Of a stretch of DNA of 64,000 nt, positions 16,966 through 26,111 are shown piece after piece. This DNA comes from RYN-428 sp035551995. GTDB lineage: Bacteria > Planctomycetota > Phycisphaerae > Tepidisphaerales > Tepidisphaeraceae. The notes beneath the pieces were generated by a model. The model was not told the DNA's origin and searched no databases. It saw only the letters and a program-made list of their open reading frames with translations. The position numbers and the translations under genes are program-made. The stretch spans positions 1-64,000 of the forward strand of contig DASZME010000041.1 of assembly GCA_035551995.1 (NCBI GenBank), written 5' to 3'. Each line of letters opens with the position of its first letter. Position 1 is the first letter of the stretch.

Positions 16966-19900
16966 ATGACTTCGCGTAAATTTTCAACTGTTGGCTCGGG
17001 ATGCCGGCTCTTGCCGCTTTTACTTGCGTTAATCGTTTCAGCGTTTGCGCCGCGGGTTCGCGCTCAGGCGGTGCCCGTCATCACCGGCGTTCCCCAGGCG
17101 CTCATCCAGCGCGGCCAATCGATCGACCTGACGCTGAGCGGCCAGCACCTGGCGACCGTGAATTCGCTCGCCGTCTCACAAGCGCGCGGGCTGGCGGTCA
17201 CGCTGGTCGAACCCGCAAAAGACGCCCGGCCCGGCGCCGGCGAAATCCGCCTCCATCTCAGCGCCGACATCGACGCCGTTCTCGGCGAGCGTGAAATTCG
17301 CCTCATCAGCCCGACCGGCGTTTCCGCGCCGCTGCGGGTGACGGTCGGGCAATATCCGCAGCTTCTGGAAAAAGAGCCGAACAATACGCCGGAACTGGCG
17401 CAGCAAGTAACCTTCCCCATCACCCTGATCGGAAAAATCGACGTTCCCGGCGACGTGGACTGTTTTCGATTCAACGCCCGAAAAGGCGAGAAAATCGTCT
17501 TCGACGTTCATGCCGTCCGCGCCCGCTCCCAGCTTGACGCGCTGCTCACGATCCACAACGAATCCGGCCACGAACTCGCGACCCACATCGACACTCACGG
17601 CGGCGATCCCACCGTCATCTTCGATTGCCCCGCCGACGGCCCCTACCTCCTCTCCATCCGCGACCTGCAATATCGCGGCGGCGCCGATTTCACCTACAGC
17701 GTCGACGCCGGCGCGATCCCCTATGTGCAATCCCTTCTCCCGATGACCGCCCAGCCGGGCAAGCTCGCCGAGATCAAACCGCTTGGCGTCAACCTGACCG
17801 GCGCCGAAACCATCCCGCTCGATCTCACCTACGCGAGCGAGGGCGAAATCTCCGTTCGCGCCCGGGCGTCGGCCGGTATCTCCAACGCGGTGAAAATGGA
17901 CGTCACGGAATTGCCGGCGTTCGCCGACGATCAACCCGCGCACGACGTCGAGGGCGCCCGCGTTGTCGCGATGCCTGTCGCTATCAGCGGCCGGATCGAC
18001 GCCGCCGGCGACGAAAACTTTTTCAAATTCCACGTTTCGCGTAAGCAGATCGTCACGCTTGAAGCCACCGCAAAGCGTCTGGGATCGCCGATGGATCCGC
18101 TGCTGGTCTTGCGCAACGCCAAGGGCGCCGCGATGCAGACCGCCGACGACGTGACCGGCGCCGGCGCGTTCATCACCCGCGACCTGGAGCCCGGCGACTA
18201 TGCCGTCTCGGTCCGCGACCTGTTTTTTCATGGCGGGCCGACCTACGCGTTTGGCCTGTCGATTCGTTCCGGTCCCGGCGCCGGCGGAGCGGGTGTTCAG
18301 GATTTTTCGGCCCGGTTTCTTCCCGACGCCCTCCGCGTCAGCCGGGGCGGCAACGCGATCGTCTTCGTCGATCTGCAACGCAAGGGAGAGTTCAAAGGCG
18401 ACATCACCGTTACCCTCGAAGACCTCCCGCCCGGCGTCACCTGCCCGCCGCTGATCGTCAACGAGACGCTTCCCGGCGCCAGCGGAATGCTCGTCGTCTC
18501 CGCGGCCCCCGTCGCCGCCATCGGAAGCTTCCCCCTTCGCCTGCGCGCGTCGGCGACCATCGGAACAACGCTCGTGTCGCACCTGGCCGCGCCGGTTCAG
18601 GAAGGGCGGCCGGTCGATCAGGCGTATATCACCGTGATGGATGGCGCCCCGTTCACGATCGAACCGGTGGCGACGCTCTCCCCGGCCCGGCTCGGCCAGC
18701 TTTCCGCCGAAGCCGACACGCTGGCCGCCAAACTCGCCGCCGCCAATCCGCAAATCGAAGCCGCACAGGCGGAGTGGGAAAAAAAGGTGTCGCCGATCGT
18801 CTGGCAGACCCTCGATAAAGCGACCATCGCCTCGGTCTCGGGCACTCAATTTTCCACCTTGCCGGACAGCTCATTCCTGGCCGCTAATCCCAGCCCGGAG
18901 CGCGACACATACACCGTAATCGCCCCGACGGATCTGACGGGCATCACCGCCATCCGTTTGGAAGCATTGGCCGACGATTCATTGCCGGGAAAGGGGCCGG
19001 GCCGTCACAGTTCCGGGAATTTCGTCTTGAGCCATTTTACCGTCGCCGTCGCCCCCGCCGACGCGCCAACGACGGTAAAACCGGTGGTATTGCAAAAACC
19101 GATCGCCGACTTCGAGCAGGCTGGATTTCCGGTCATCGACGCGATCGAGCCGAAGGTCGGCAAAGGATGGGGATCGTCGCCCCGGACCGGTAAAAACAAC
19201 GAGGCGATCTTCTTCACGGACCAACCGATCGGCCGCGCCAAAGGCTCGCTTTTGACGTTTACTCTCGATTGTCAGTTCGGCCAGCAACAGACGCTCGGCC
19301 GATTCCGGATTTCGGTGACAACCGATCCGCAGGCCGCCGCCAAGTCGATCGTGCCGCCGCGGATCATGAATCTTCTCGCCATTTGGACGGACAAGCGGAC
19401 GCCGGAGCAAAAGACGCAGATCGCGACGTTCTACCGCACGATCGATCCGGAGGTTTCCGAAGAGTCCGCGCGGCTGACCGCCATTCGCAGTCTGGTGGGC
19501 GTTCATGCCGAGATGGCCCGGCTTGAAGCGGCGCTCGCCGTCGATTCGCCGGAACTGAACGCCCAGCGTATGACGTGGGAAAAATCGATCGCCGAGGGGT
19601 CAACCTGGCGGCCGTTGGAATTCAGCGCGTTGAAATCCGAAGGCGGCGCCACGCTGAAACAGGCGCCGGACGGTTCGATCATGGCCAGCGGCAAGAGCCC
19701 GGCCAACGATGTCTACGCATTGATCGGTACAACGCCGATCAAGAATATCACGGCGATTCGAATCGAGGCGATTCCAGACCCAACGCTGCCGCGCGACGGT
19801 CCCGGCCGCGCCGCCGACGGAAATTTCGTCTTGTCGAAGTTGATCGTCTTCGCGTCGCAAAAGAATTCCGAAGAGGTGGCGCCGCCGATCGATTTCAAGA

Positions 19901-20637
19901 GCGCGTCGGCCACGTTCGAGCAGCAAAAATTTTCCGCCGCCAAAGCGCTGACCGGGGAAAACGACAACGGCTGGGCGATTTTGCCGAATACGGGCAAGCC
20001 GGCGATCGCGACGTTTGTGGCGAAGGAGCCGATCGGCCCGCAAGGCGGAACGGAACTGAGGATTTTTCTCGAACATCATTTTTCATCGCCCCGTCATACA
20101 TTGGGACACTTTCGAATCTGGGCGACAAACAACCCTTCGCCCGATTCGGCCCTGACGCTCGAGCCTGAAATTTCGTCGATCCTCAAGACCGACGGCGCCA
20201 AACGAACCGCGAAGCAGAAGACGGCGTTGTCGGCGTATTATCGCGGCATCGCGCCGAGCCTTGATCCGGTTCGCCATCTGCTGGCCGAGTTGAAGGAGCG
20301 GTCCGAAGCCGAATTGACCATCGCGCGCGGAAAGAAATTCGCCGCGCCGTTCCTGCTGAATCGCGCTGGATTTAACGGCGACATCCGCATTTCGCTCGAC
20401 GGGTTCATCGCCGGCCGCGACCCCAACACCGGCGCCCCCACGCCGCTGGCGGCGGCGCTCAAGGCTGATCCTTTGGTAGTTCCCGCCGGCAAAGCTTCGG
20501 GCACGTTAAACGTTGAAGTTGAACGGGCCTCGGGATTCGGAAGCCGATATGTCGTCCTGCGCGCCGAGGCCAAGGTGGGGGATGATGTACGGGTTGAATA
20601 TAGCGCGCCGTTCGTATTGACGGTTTTGGAAAAGTGA
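16966..20637 (+). CDS. Large exported protein with PPC (pre-peptidase C-terminal) domains
   Basis: 1223 residues with a signal peptide (LLPLLLALIVSAFAPRVRAQ). An IPT-like N-terminal domain (VITGVPQALIQRGQSIDLTL) is followed by PPC-type domains marked by EKEPNNTPELAQQV / GDVDCFRFNARKGEKIVFDV and GDENFFKFHVSRKQIVTLEA. Two copies of a roughly 290-residue unit follow (WEKKVSPIVWQTLDK; ITAIRLEALADDSLPGKGPG; NFVLSHFTV, repeated as WEKSIAEGSTWRPLEF; ITAIRIEAIPDPTLPRDGPG; NFVLSKLIV). These units recur in long planctomycete exported proteins linked to DUF1549/1553. No catalytic motif is visible. It is the third gene of the 12.6-22.1 kb block. Confidence 0.88.
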   Translation: MTSRKFSTVGSGCRLLPLLLALIVSAFAPRVRAQAVPVITGVPQALIQRGQSIDLTLSGQHLATVNSLAVSQARGLAVTLVEPAKDARPGAGEIRLHLSADIDAVLGEREIRLISPTGVSAPLRVTVGQYPQLLEKEPNNTPELAQQVTFPITLIGKIDVPGDVDCFRFNARKGEKIVFDVHAVRARSQLDALLTIHNESGHELATHIDTHGGDPTVIFDCPADGPYLLSIRDLQYRGGADFTYSVDAGAIPYVQSLLPMTAQPGKLAEIKPLGVNLTGAETIPLDLTYASEGEISVRARASAGISNAVKMDVTELPAFADDQPAHDVEGARVVAMPVAISGRIDAAGDENFFKFHVSRKQIVTLEATAKRLGSPMDPLLVLRNAKGAAMQTADDVTGAGAFITRDLEPGDYAVSVRDLFFHGGPTYAFGLSIRSGPGAGGAGVQDFSARFLPDALRVSRGGNAIVFVDLQRKGEFKGDITVTLEDLPPGVTCPPLIVNETLPGASGMLVVSAAPVAAIGSFPLRLRASATIGTTLVSHLAAPVQEGRPVDQAYITVMDGAPFTIEPVATLSPARLGQLSAEADTLAAKLAAANPQIEAAQAEWEKKVSPIVWQTLDKATIASVSGTQFSTLPDSSFLAANPSPERDTYTVIAPTDLTGITAIRLEALADDSLPGKGPGRHSSGNFVLSHFTVAVAPADAPTTVKPVVLQKPIADFEQAGFPVIDAIEPKVGKGWGSSPRTGKNNEAIFFTDQPIGRAKGSLLTFTLDCQFGQQQTLGRFRISVTTDPQAAAKSIVPPRIMNLLAIWTDKRTPEQKTQIATFYRTIDPEVSEESARLTAIRSLVGVHAEMARLEAALAVDSPELNAQRMTWEKSIAEGSTWRPLEFSALKSEGGATLKQAPDGSIMASGKSPANDVYALIGTTPIKNITAIRIEAIPDPTLPRDGPGRAADGNFVLSKLIVFASQKNSEEVAPPIDFKSASATFEQQKFSAAKALTGENDNGWAILPNTGKPAIATFVAKEPIGPQGGTELRIFLEHHFSSPRHTLGHFRIWATNNPSPDSALTLEPEISSILKTDGAKRTAKQKTALSAYYRGIAPSLDPVRHLLAELKERSEAELTIARGKKFAAPFLLNRAGFNGDIRISLDGFIAGRDPNTGAPTPLAAALKADPLVVPAGKASGTLNVEVERASGFGSRYVVLRAEAKVGDDVRVEYSAPFVLTVLEK

Positions 20638-20738
20638 GTGGAAGCGTGGCGGCCGAAAGCGCGGCTATCGAGCGATCGTGCGCCGGCGCCGGCTCGATTG
20701 GCGCTCGCGGCGCGATTGACGTTTGCCAAGAGGTATTT

Positions 20739-22085
20739 ATGCGATCCGGAATTGTGTCGTTATCGTTTGTCCTGCTTTTCGCCGGCCTCCCGGCTTTCGC
20801 CGATGAGGCGCCGGTGAGCTACTACAAGCAGGTTCGGCGGATCTTCGTTTCCAATTGCAACGCCTGCCATAAGCCGGAAAAGCTTAAGGGCGATCTAGAC
20901 ATGACCAGCGTCGCGATGCTGCTCAAGGGGGGCAAACACGCGCCCGACGTGGTGGCGGGGAATGTCTCCAAGAGCCTGCTGATCGATAAAATCTCCGGCG
21001 ACGATCCCGACATGCCCAAGGACGGCGATCCGCTGGCGCCGCAACAGATATCGCTCATCAAGAAATGGATCGAGCAAGGCGCCGCCGACGACACGCCGAA
21101 AGTCGGCGAAGCGAAGATCGAGCCGCCGATCTATACGGTTCCGCCCGTCGTGACGGCGATGGCCTACTCGCCGGACGGGTCGATTCTGGCGGTGACCGGA
21201 TATCACGAGGTTCTGCTTCACAAATCCGACGGCTCATCCATCGTCGCCCGCCTGACCGGCGAGGCGCCGCGGATCGAATCGGTGGTTTTTTCCGCCGACG
21301 GAAAATATATGGCCGACTGCGGCGGGGCGCCGGGCGAATTTGGCCTCGTGCAGGTTTGGAACACCGCCGATCACACGCTCTTCAAGGCGTATCAAATCAG
21401 CGGCGATTCCCTCTACGGCATTAGCTTCGGTCCCGACGACAAGACGGTGGCCTTCGGCGGCGCCGACAAGGTCGTCCATCGCATCAAACTCGACGACGGC
21501 AAGGAAATGCTCGACTTCAAAGCCCATGCCGACTGGGTGCTGGGCACGATCTTCACTGCCGACGGCAAGCAACTGGTCTCCGCCGGCCGCGATCACGCGA
21601 TGAAGCTGATCGATCTGGAAAACAGCCGGTTCGTCGATGACATCAACAATCCGCTGGAAGCGTGCCTGTGCATCGCGAGGAACCCCAAGGCCGAGCAAGT
21701 CCTCTACGGCGGCGATCTTGGCGGCGCCCGTCTCTACAAAATCTCCGACAACCAGGGTCGCACGTCGGGCCGCAACGATACGAATCTCATTCGCGCTTTC
21801 GACAAGCAACCGGCGCCCGTGACCGCCGTGGCGTTCAGCCCCGACGGTCTGAACGTCGCCCTGGGAACGATGAACGACGTCAATGTTTACGCCGCCGCCG
21901 ACGGCAAGAAAGTTTACACACTGTCCGGCGAACAAGGGCCGGTGTACGCCGTCTGCTACAAACCCGACGGCGCCCAGATCGCGACGGCCGGATATGACGG
22001 CTCGATCCGTCTTTACGACGCGAAAGACGGCAAGCTCATCAAGCAGTTCCTGTCCGTTCCGCTAAATGGCGTGAGCAGCAAATAG
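20739..22085 (+). CDS. Planctomycete-type cytochrome C (PSCyt1) fused to WD40 repeats
   Basis: The ATG at 20739 gives a signal peptide (MRSGIVSLSFVLLFAGLPAF) and a 448-residue protein; the open frame runs further upstream into the previous gene but without signal-like sequence. SNCNACHKPEKLKGDLDMTS holds a CxxCH heme site (Cys40-His44), and PLAPQQISLIKKWIEQGA closes the PSCyt1 domain. WD40-type blades follow: VTAMAYSPDGSILAVTGYHE, SVVFSADGKYMAD, GISFGPDDKTVAFGGADK, VLGTIFTADGKQLVSAGRDH, VTAVAFSPDGLNVALGT, VYAVCYKPDGAQIATAGYDG. It likely sits outside the cytoplasmic membrane and may pass electrons or organise the module; this is inferred. Confidence 0.92.
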   Translation: MRSGIVSLSFVLLFAGLPAFADEAPVSYYKQVRRIFVSNCNACHKPEKLKGDLDMTSVAMLLKGGKHAPDVVAGNVSKSLLIDKISGDDPDMPKDGDPLAPQQISLIKKWIEQGAADDTPKVGEAKIEPPIYTVPPVVTAMAYSPDGSILAVTGYHEVLLHKSDGSSIVARLTGEAPRIESVVFSADGKYMADCGGAPGEFGLVQVWNTADHTLFKAYQISGDSLYGISFGPDDKTVAFGGADKVVHRIKLDDGKEMLDFKAHADWVLGTIFTADGKQLVSAGRDHAMKLIDLENSRFVDDINNPLEACLCIARNPKAEQVLYGGDLGGARLYKISDNQGRTSGRNDTNLIRAFDKQPAPVTAVAFSPDGLNVALGTMNDVNVYAAADGKKVYTLSGEQGPVYAVCYKPDGAQIATAGYDGSIRLYDAKDGKLIKQFLSVPLNGVSSK

Positions 22086-22158
22086 AAGTTCAGGCTCTAA
22101 ACCTGGAGCGTCTTTCCGGTTGCTGCAGCGTTTTCGCTTTTAGCGGACCGCTAATGAA

Positions 22159-22278
22159 AGTCAGTTAATTCTGTCACCCTGCTTTGAAGCGGAATTAAGG
22201 GATGCCCGAAAGCTCGGCCGTGTTTTAGGCTTTGGGTATCAAAGAATGCAACGACGGGGTGACACAATTACTCTGACT
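22159..22278. repeat. Imperfect palindrome with GGTGACA core
   Basis: Left arm AGTCAGTTAATTCTGTCACC (from 22159) mirrors the right arm GGGTGACACAATTACTCTGA (to about 22278) with a few mismatches. The arms enclose about 75 bases. The core resembles the arm of the palindrome at 1759-1850. The spacer 22086-22422 otherwise holds no gene. It lies between two convergent genes, so a terminator role is also possible. Confidence 0.55.
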
Positions 22279-22422
22279 CTCAATAAACAGATAGACGCTA
22301 CGGCTACTTGAGAAATGCTCCGGAATCCAAGGCGCCACACTCCCCACTCCATACGCCGTGCCGTCATGGAAAAGAAACTCAGCGACATCGGCTGAAGCAA
22401 AACATACACAGCGATGGCGGTG

Positions 22423-23655
22423 CTACGTCTGCATTGCGTTCCCCCCGACCCGCGGCGGCAGGTGCCCGCGCAACGCCGAATACAGCTTCTCGGCCGTTTG
22501 AACGTGGCCGCGGCCGATGCCGCGCGGCAGCAGCAGCACGGGAACCTTTTCCACGCCGCAACGACGATATACGTCGACGCCCATCGCAAGCCTTGCGTCG
22601 AGATGACCGTCGCGCGACCGTATATTGAACTGTCCCAGGTCGGCCAGCGACGCGGCCTTCTGCATCGCCAGCCCAAACGGCTGGGGCACATCGCTTTCGG
22701 CCATGAACGCGTCCCATTGATCGTATAGATTCGGCGCCGCCAGCCACAGCGCCCACGAAAGCCGGGCATAGGCGCACGCCTGAACCTGCGACTCATACCG
22801 TCCCTTCGCTTCGGGATTGCAATCCGGGAACATCGGAACGGGAACGGCGATGATCGCCAGGTCGTCGCCGAACATCGGCAGTACCCGGCGAAGCAGGCGA
22901 TGTTCGTGATGGCATTCGGCGCAAGTATGGTCGAAGAGCCACGCGATGACATGGTCGCCGGCCGCTGCGCCCAATACAGGCCACTCCTGCATGTCAAGCT
23001 CAACTCGGCCGGAGTACAAAGAGACCCGTCGGCGAATCGGTATCGCTGGCGCTTGCGGGATGTGCGGCTGACTAATCGAGACCGGCGCCGCAGAGGCGGC
23101 GATCGTTCGAGGATGCGCCGGCGCCGCCGCATTTTGAATGTCGAACATGCGGACCGGGATCAGGAGTTGTCCGCCGACGAGAATGCCGAGCAGCCCCGCG
23201 GCGCCCAGCGCAAGAGACGTTGAGGAGATATCGCTTGCGGGAAGTCGAAACAGCAGAATGAGGGCGGCGACGACCGCAAGTGTATGAATCGCGACACAAT
23301 AGAGGCAGAATCGCCGGACGACCAACGCCTGTAGCGCCAGGAACCAGGCCGCCGACCCGATCGTGACCCAGGCCGCGACACGGCCGATGACGGGGAGAAT
23401 TGAACTTTGACGAGCCGATAGCGCGATCGCCAGGGCGGCGGCGAGCATCGCCAGGTAAAGCAGCGCCCCCGGCAGCGCAACGGGAACGCGTCCAATCTTG
23501 GACCAGCGGCTTTGCGTGACGGCATCGCAGGCCGACGCGGCGCCGCAGCCGGGCAATCCAGCAGCGCCCGTCGACTGCCGGGCGATCAGCAACGACAACA
23601 CCGCCGCCGCCGCCGCGAAAAAAGAGCCGGTCAACTCAAGCCAGTGCTGTGCCAT
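22423..23655 (-). CDS. VKOR-family membrane protein fused to a thioredoxin-like domain
   Basis: 410 residues. The N-terminal half is a VKOR domain of four or five membrane segments: Cys37 and Cys43 in GCGAASACDAVTQSRWSK, the GRVPVALPG loop, and the active-site pair CLYC (117-120). A Pro-rich linker leads to a DsbA/thioredoxin-like domain with WLFDHTCAECHHEHRLL (CxxC at 245-248). VKOR-Trx fusions catalyse disulfide formation in exported proteins, with quinone as electron acceptor. That fits a genome rich in secreted proteins. The last residues GHLPPRVGGNAMQT are intact. An Rrf2 regulator with four cysteines is encoded just upstream. Confidence 0.9.
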   Translation of the reverse strand: MAQHWLELTGSFFAAAAAVLSLLIARQSTGAAGLPGCGAASACDAVTQSRWSKIGRVPVALPGALLYLAMLAAALAIALSARQSSILPVIGRVAAWVTIGSAAWFLALQALVVRRFCLYCVAIHTLAVVAALILLFRLPASDISSTSLALGAAGLLGILVGGQLLIPVRMFDIQNAAAPAHPRTIAASAAPVSISQPHIPQAPAIPIRRRVSLYSGRVELDMQEWPVLGAAAGDHVIAWLFDHTCAECHHEHRLLRRVLPMFGDDLAIIAVPVPMFPDCNPEAKGRYESQVQACAYARLSWALWLAAPNLYDQWDAFMAESDVPQPFGLAMQKAASLADLGQFNIRSRDGHLDARLAMGVDVYRRCGVEKVPVLLLPRGIGRGHVQTAEKLYSALRGHLPPRVGGNAMQT

Positions 23656-23814
23656 GTACTCGTCCCGCGAATCTCCGGCGGCCCGGCGCCGACCGCGCGG
23701 CGCCCGCTAATTGGTGTACATAAATTTCGGGCGAGATTCCAGAAGAAAGATGCCCTTTGCCCACCCGATCGCCCCCCGATTTCAATTCCACGACAGCGCG
23801 CAGATCGCCGCTCT

Positions 23815-24234
23815 TTAACCCTTCCTGCACTTTACCGATGCCGCAAGATCAGCCAGCGTGGTCGTGGACAGGTAATCGTTGAGCCGTTGACGGATCGGCT
23901 TGTATAGATCGTGTTCCGGGCACGGCGCCGGGTCGGCGCATTCGCTGAGGCCAAGCACGCAGCCATCGCAGGCGCCGGGGCCTTCGATGGCCTGGGCGAT
24001 CTGCATCAGGCTGATCTGATGGGTCGGCCGGGCGAGCGTGAATCCCCCGCCGCGCCCCTTGGAACTGGTGAGGATACCGGCTTTGACGAGTTGCTGAAAA
24101 ACCTTCGCCAGAAATTCGCGCGGCAGATCGGTGCCCGCCGTCAGTTGATCGAGCATCATGCTTTCCTGGCCTGCGCGAACGGCAAGTTCGCTGAGGCCGC
24201 GGATGGCGTATTGCGTGGTGGTTGAATGAAACAT
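23815..24234 (-). CDS. Rrf2-family transcriptional regulator with cysteine cluster
   Basis: 139 residues starting MFHSTTTQYAIRGLSELAVR, the typical Rrf2 winged-helix beginning. DLPREFLAKVFQQLVKAGIL and SKGRGGGFTLARP form the recognition helix and wing. Cys89, Cys92, Cys99 and Cys105 (ACDGCVLGLSECADPAPCPE) occupy the region where IscR/NsrR-like members bind an Fe-S cluster, so redox or NO sensing is plausible. The ATG begins 5 bases after the stop of the TPR membrane protein gene, implying co-transcription. The VKOR-Trx gene follows after 159 bases with no convincing gene between; regulation of that disulfide system is inferred. Confidence 0.9.
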   Translation of the reverse strand: MFHSTTTQYAIRGLSELAVRAGQESMMLDQLTAGTDLPREFLAKVFQQLVKAGILTSSKGRGGGFTLARPTHQISLMQIAQAIEGPGACDGCVLGLSECADPAPCPEHDLYKPIRQRLNDYLSTTTLADLAASVKCRKG

Positions 24235-24239
24235 GATGG

Positions 24240-26018
24240 TCAATTCGACGGCGGCGGCGGCGCGAAATTCTGGAGACGCGAAGCGGCGGAAGTGCCGGTC
24301 GCGGCGCCGCCGGGCCCGATTACACTCGCGACGTGCCGGAAACAGTCGGCCGCTTTTTCGTTCTGTCCGAGTAGTTGATAGCAGCGGCCGAGGGCGCGAT
24401 ACACGACAAGCTTGCCCGGCAAACAATATGGATCGCGCAACGCCGCCTCATAACACTCGGCGGCCTGGGCGAAACGATGCAGCCGCATCAGGCATTCCCC
24501 GGCGTTGTAATCGCCTACGCCGCCGTCATAAGGCAGCGTCGCGGCGATCCGAAAACGCGCCGCCGCCAGTTCGAGATCGCGCGCGGCGGCGGCGCCGTCG
24601 CCGCGGCGCTCGGCATTGTGGGATTGAAAATTATACGCGTCGCCCATTAATTGTTGCGCCGCGGCGCTCTCGGGATGATATTCCAACACGCGGGAAAACA
24701 GCCTGGAGGTGTCATGCCAGTAATATGTTTGTCGGAAGGTTAGACCCATCAGCGCAACGGCCAGCACGCTCAACGCAATTAACGTCGGCCTCCGCGGCCG
24801 CGACGGCACAAGGCATGCCGCCAGGAACGCCGGGCCGAGCATCGCCAGCGCGAGATAGCGGTCGGCGGTCGTGGAAATTCGCTGGAACACAAACGGATGC
24901 AACCCCAGCACCGGCGAAACGCCTAGTAAAAAAAGCAGCGCGCACCCGGCTACCCACGGCGCTCGCCGCCGGAATATCAAAGCGATCGCGACAACCGACG
25001 CCGGCGCGATCCACGTCGCATACAAAGCGGCATGATGCGCGAACAGCCAATCCGGCGTGCGCCCGTAAATCGGCAGAAGTTCAAACGGCAACGCCAGCTT
25101 GTACAGGTAAAACGCGACGGCATCGACCGCCACCATCGGGCGCTCGCCCAGCGGCACGGTGAACTGCGTCTGTTGAGCGATGCGCGCGATCAACGCGATC
25201 GGCACGCACAACGCCAGCCAGCCCGCCAGCGGTGCGATCACCTCGCGTATGCGACGGCGCCTGAAGATGATTTCAATCACGCCAACAAGGAACGGCACGA
25301 CGACCGCCGACGGCTTGCTTAACAGCGCCAGGATCAGCGCGAGCGTTCCCAGCGAATAATGCAACCACGCGCCATCGCTTCTGCTGGATTCAATCCACTC
25401 GCCGCCCGGCACGATCGAAGGCGATTCTCCCCGTCGCCGATCGATAAAGACGCTGAATTCAAGAATCGCCCAGATTGAAAATAGCGTACTAAGCGGGGTA
25501 GACGCTTCGGCCGCCCACGCCACTGCTTCCACCTGCACCGGATGCACGGCAAATAACAATGCTCCGAAAAACGCCGGGAATGTCGAACGGGTCAGCCGCA
25601 GCAGCAGAACGAAAAGCAGCAAGGCGCTCGCGACGTGAAGCAAAAGCGACGCGGCATGAAAGACGGCTGGATTGAGGCCAGCATAGCCGCCGCCCGAATC
25701 GGTGGTTTGCGCCAGCGCCGAAACGATCCCCCAGAAGACGTAAGTCACCGGCATGTACAGCGACGAACGGCTGTGCCAGTCGGTCCAGTAATGCAGAAGT
25801 CGTCCGAAATCGGGCGAGACTAAATCGGGATTTCGAACAATCAGCTCGGCGTCGTCCCAGATCAGAAACCCGCCGCCCATGATCCGCCAGAACGCGAGAA
25901 TCGCCGCCGCCGCGATAAGCGCCGCCAGCCATTGAATCCGCCGCCGGTCGTTTGAGGTTATTTTGTGAGGATTCGTGGCGGCCGAACCGTGGCCCATGAA
26001 TCGAGGATAAGGCATCAT
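24240..26018 (-). CDS. Multi-pass membrane protein with C-terminal TPR repeats (GT-C/TMTC-like)
   Basis: 592 residues. The first membrane segment (IQWLAALIAAAAILAFWRIM) is followed by the short motif FLIWDDAELIVRNPDLVSPD, as in TMTC-like and other GT-C glycosyltransferase-fold membrane proteins. About ten more hydrophobic segments follow, and then roughly 140 residues of TPR-like helices (ESAAAQQLMGDAYNFQSHNA; AQAAECYEAALRDPY; LVVYRALGRCYQLLGQNEKA). A lipid-linked-sugar glycosyltransferase acting at the membrane is the best guess; no substrate can be named. It is the first gene of a minus-strand unit with Rrf2 and perhaps the VKOR fusion. Confidence 0.82.
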   Translation of the reverse strand: MMPYPRFMGHGSAATNPHKITSNDRRRIQWLAALIAAAAILAFWRIMGGGFLIWDDAELIVRNPDLVSPDFGRLLHYWTDWHSRSSLYMPVTYVFWGIVSALAQTTDSGGGYAGLNPAVFHAASLLLHVASALLLFVLLLRLTRSTFPAFFGALLFAVHPVQVEAVAWAAEASTPLSTLFSIWAILEFSVFIDRRRGESPSIVPGGEWIESSRSDGAWLHYSLGTLALILALLSKPSAVVVPFLVGVIEIIFRRRRIREVIAPLAGWLALCVPIALIARIAQQTQFTVPLGERPMVAVDAVAFYLYKLALPFELLPIYGRTPDWLFAHHAALYATWIAPASVVAIALIFRRRAPWVAGCALLFLLGVSPVLGLHPFVFQRISTTADRYLALAMLGPAFLAACLVPSRPRRPTLIALSVLAVALMGLTFRQTYYWHDTSRLFSRVLEYHPESAAAQQLMGDAYNFQSHNAERRGDGAAAARDLELAAARFRIAATLPYDGGVGDYNAGECLMRLHRFAQAAECYEAALRDPYCLPGKLVVYRALGRCYQLLGQNEKAADCFRHVASVIGPGGAATGTSAASRLQNFAPPPPSN

Positions 26019-26111
26019 GGGAGTGGTTTCCAGATCGATCGGGCGCGGCGACGGGCGGTGGATGAATTATCAATAATGGATTCTTACCGCCGTTGTGCTA
26101 ATCATTGCCTC

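Noticed and set aside
17176..18849. Minus-strand open frame of 557 codons
   Set aside because: It is antisense to the PPC-domain gene, whose own frame has clear domains; composition is Gly/Arg/Asp-biased.
23636..23830. Minus-strand 64-codon frame between VKOR and Rrf2 genes
   Set aside because: It overlaps both flanking genes and has no family-like pattern or ribosome-binding site.
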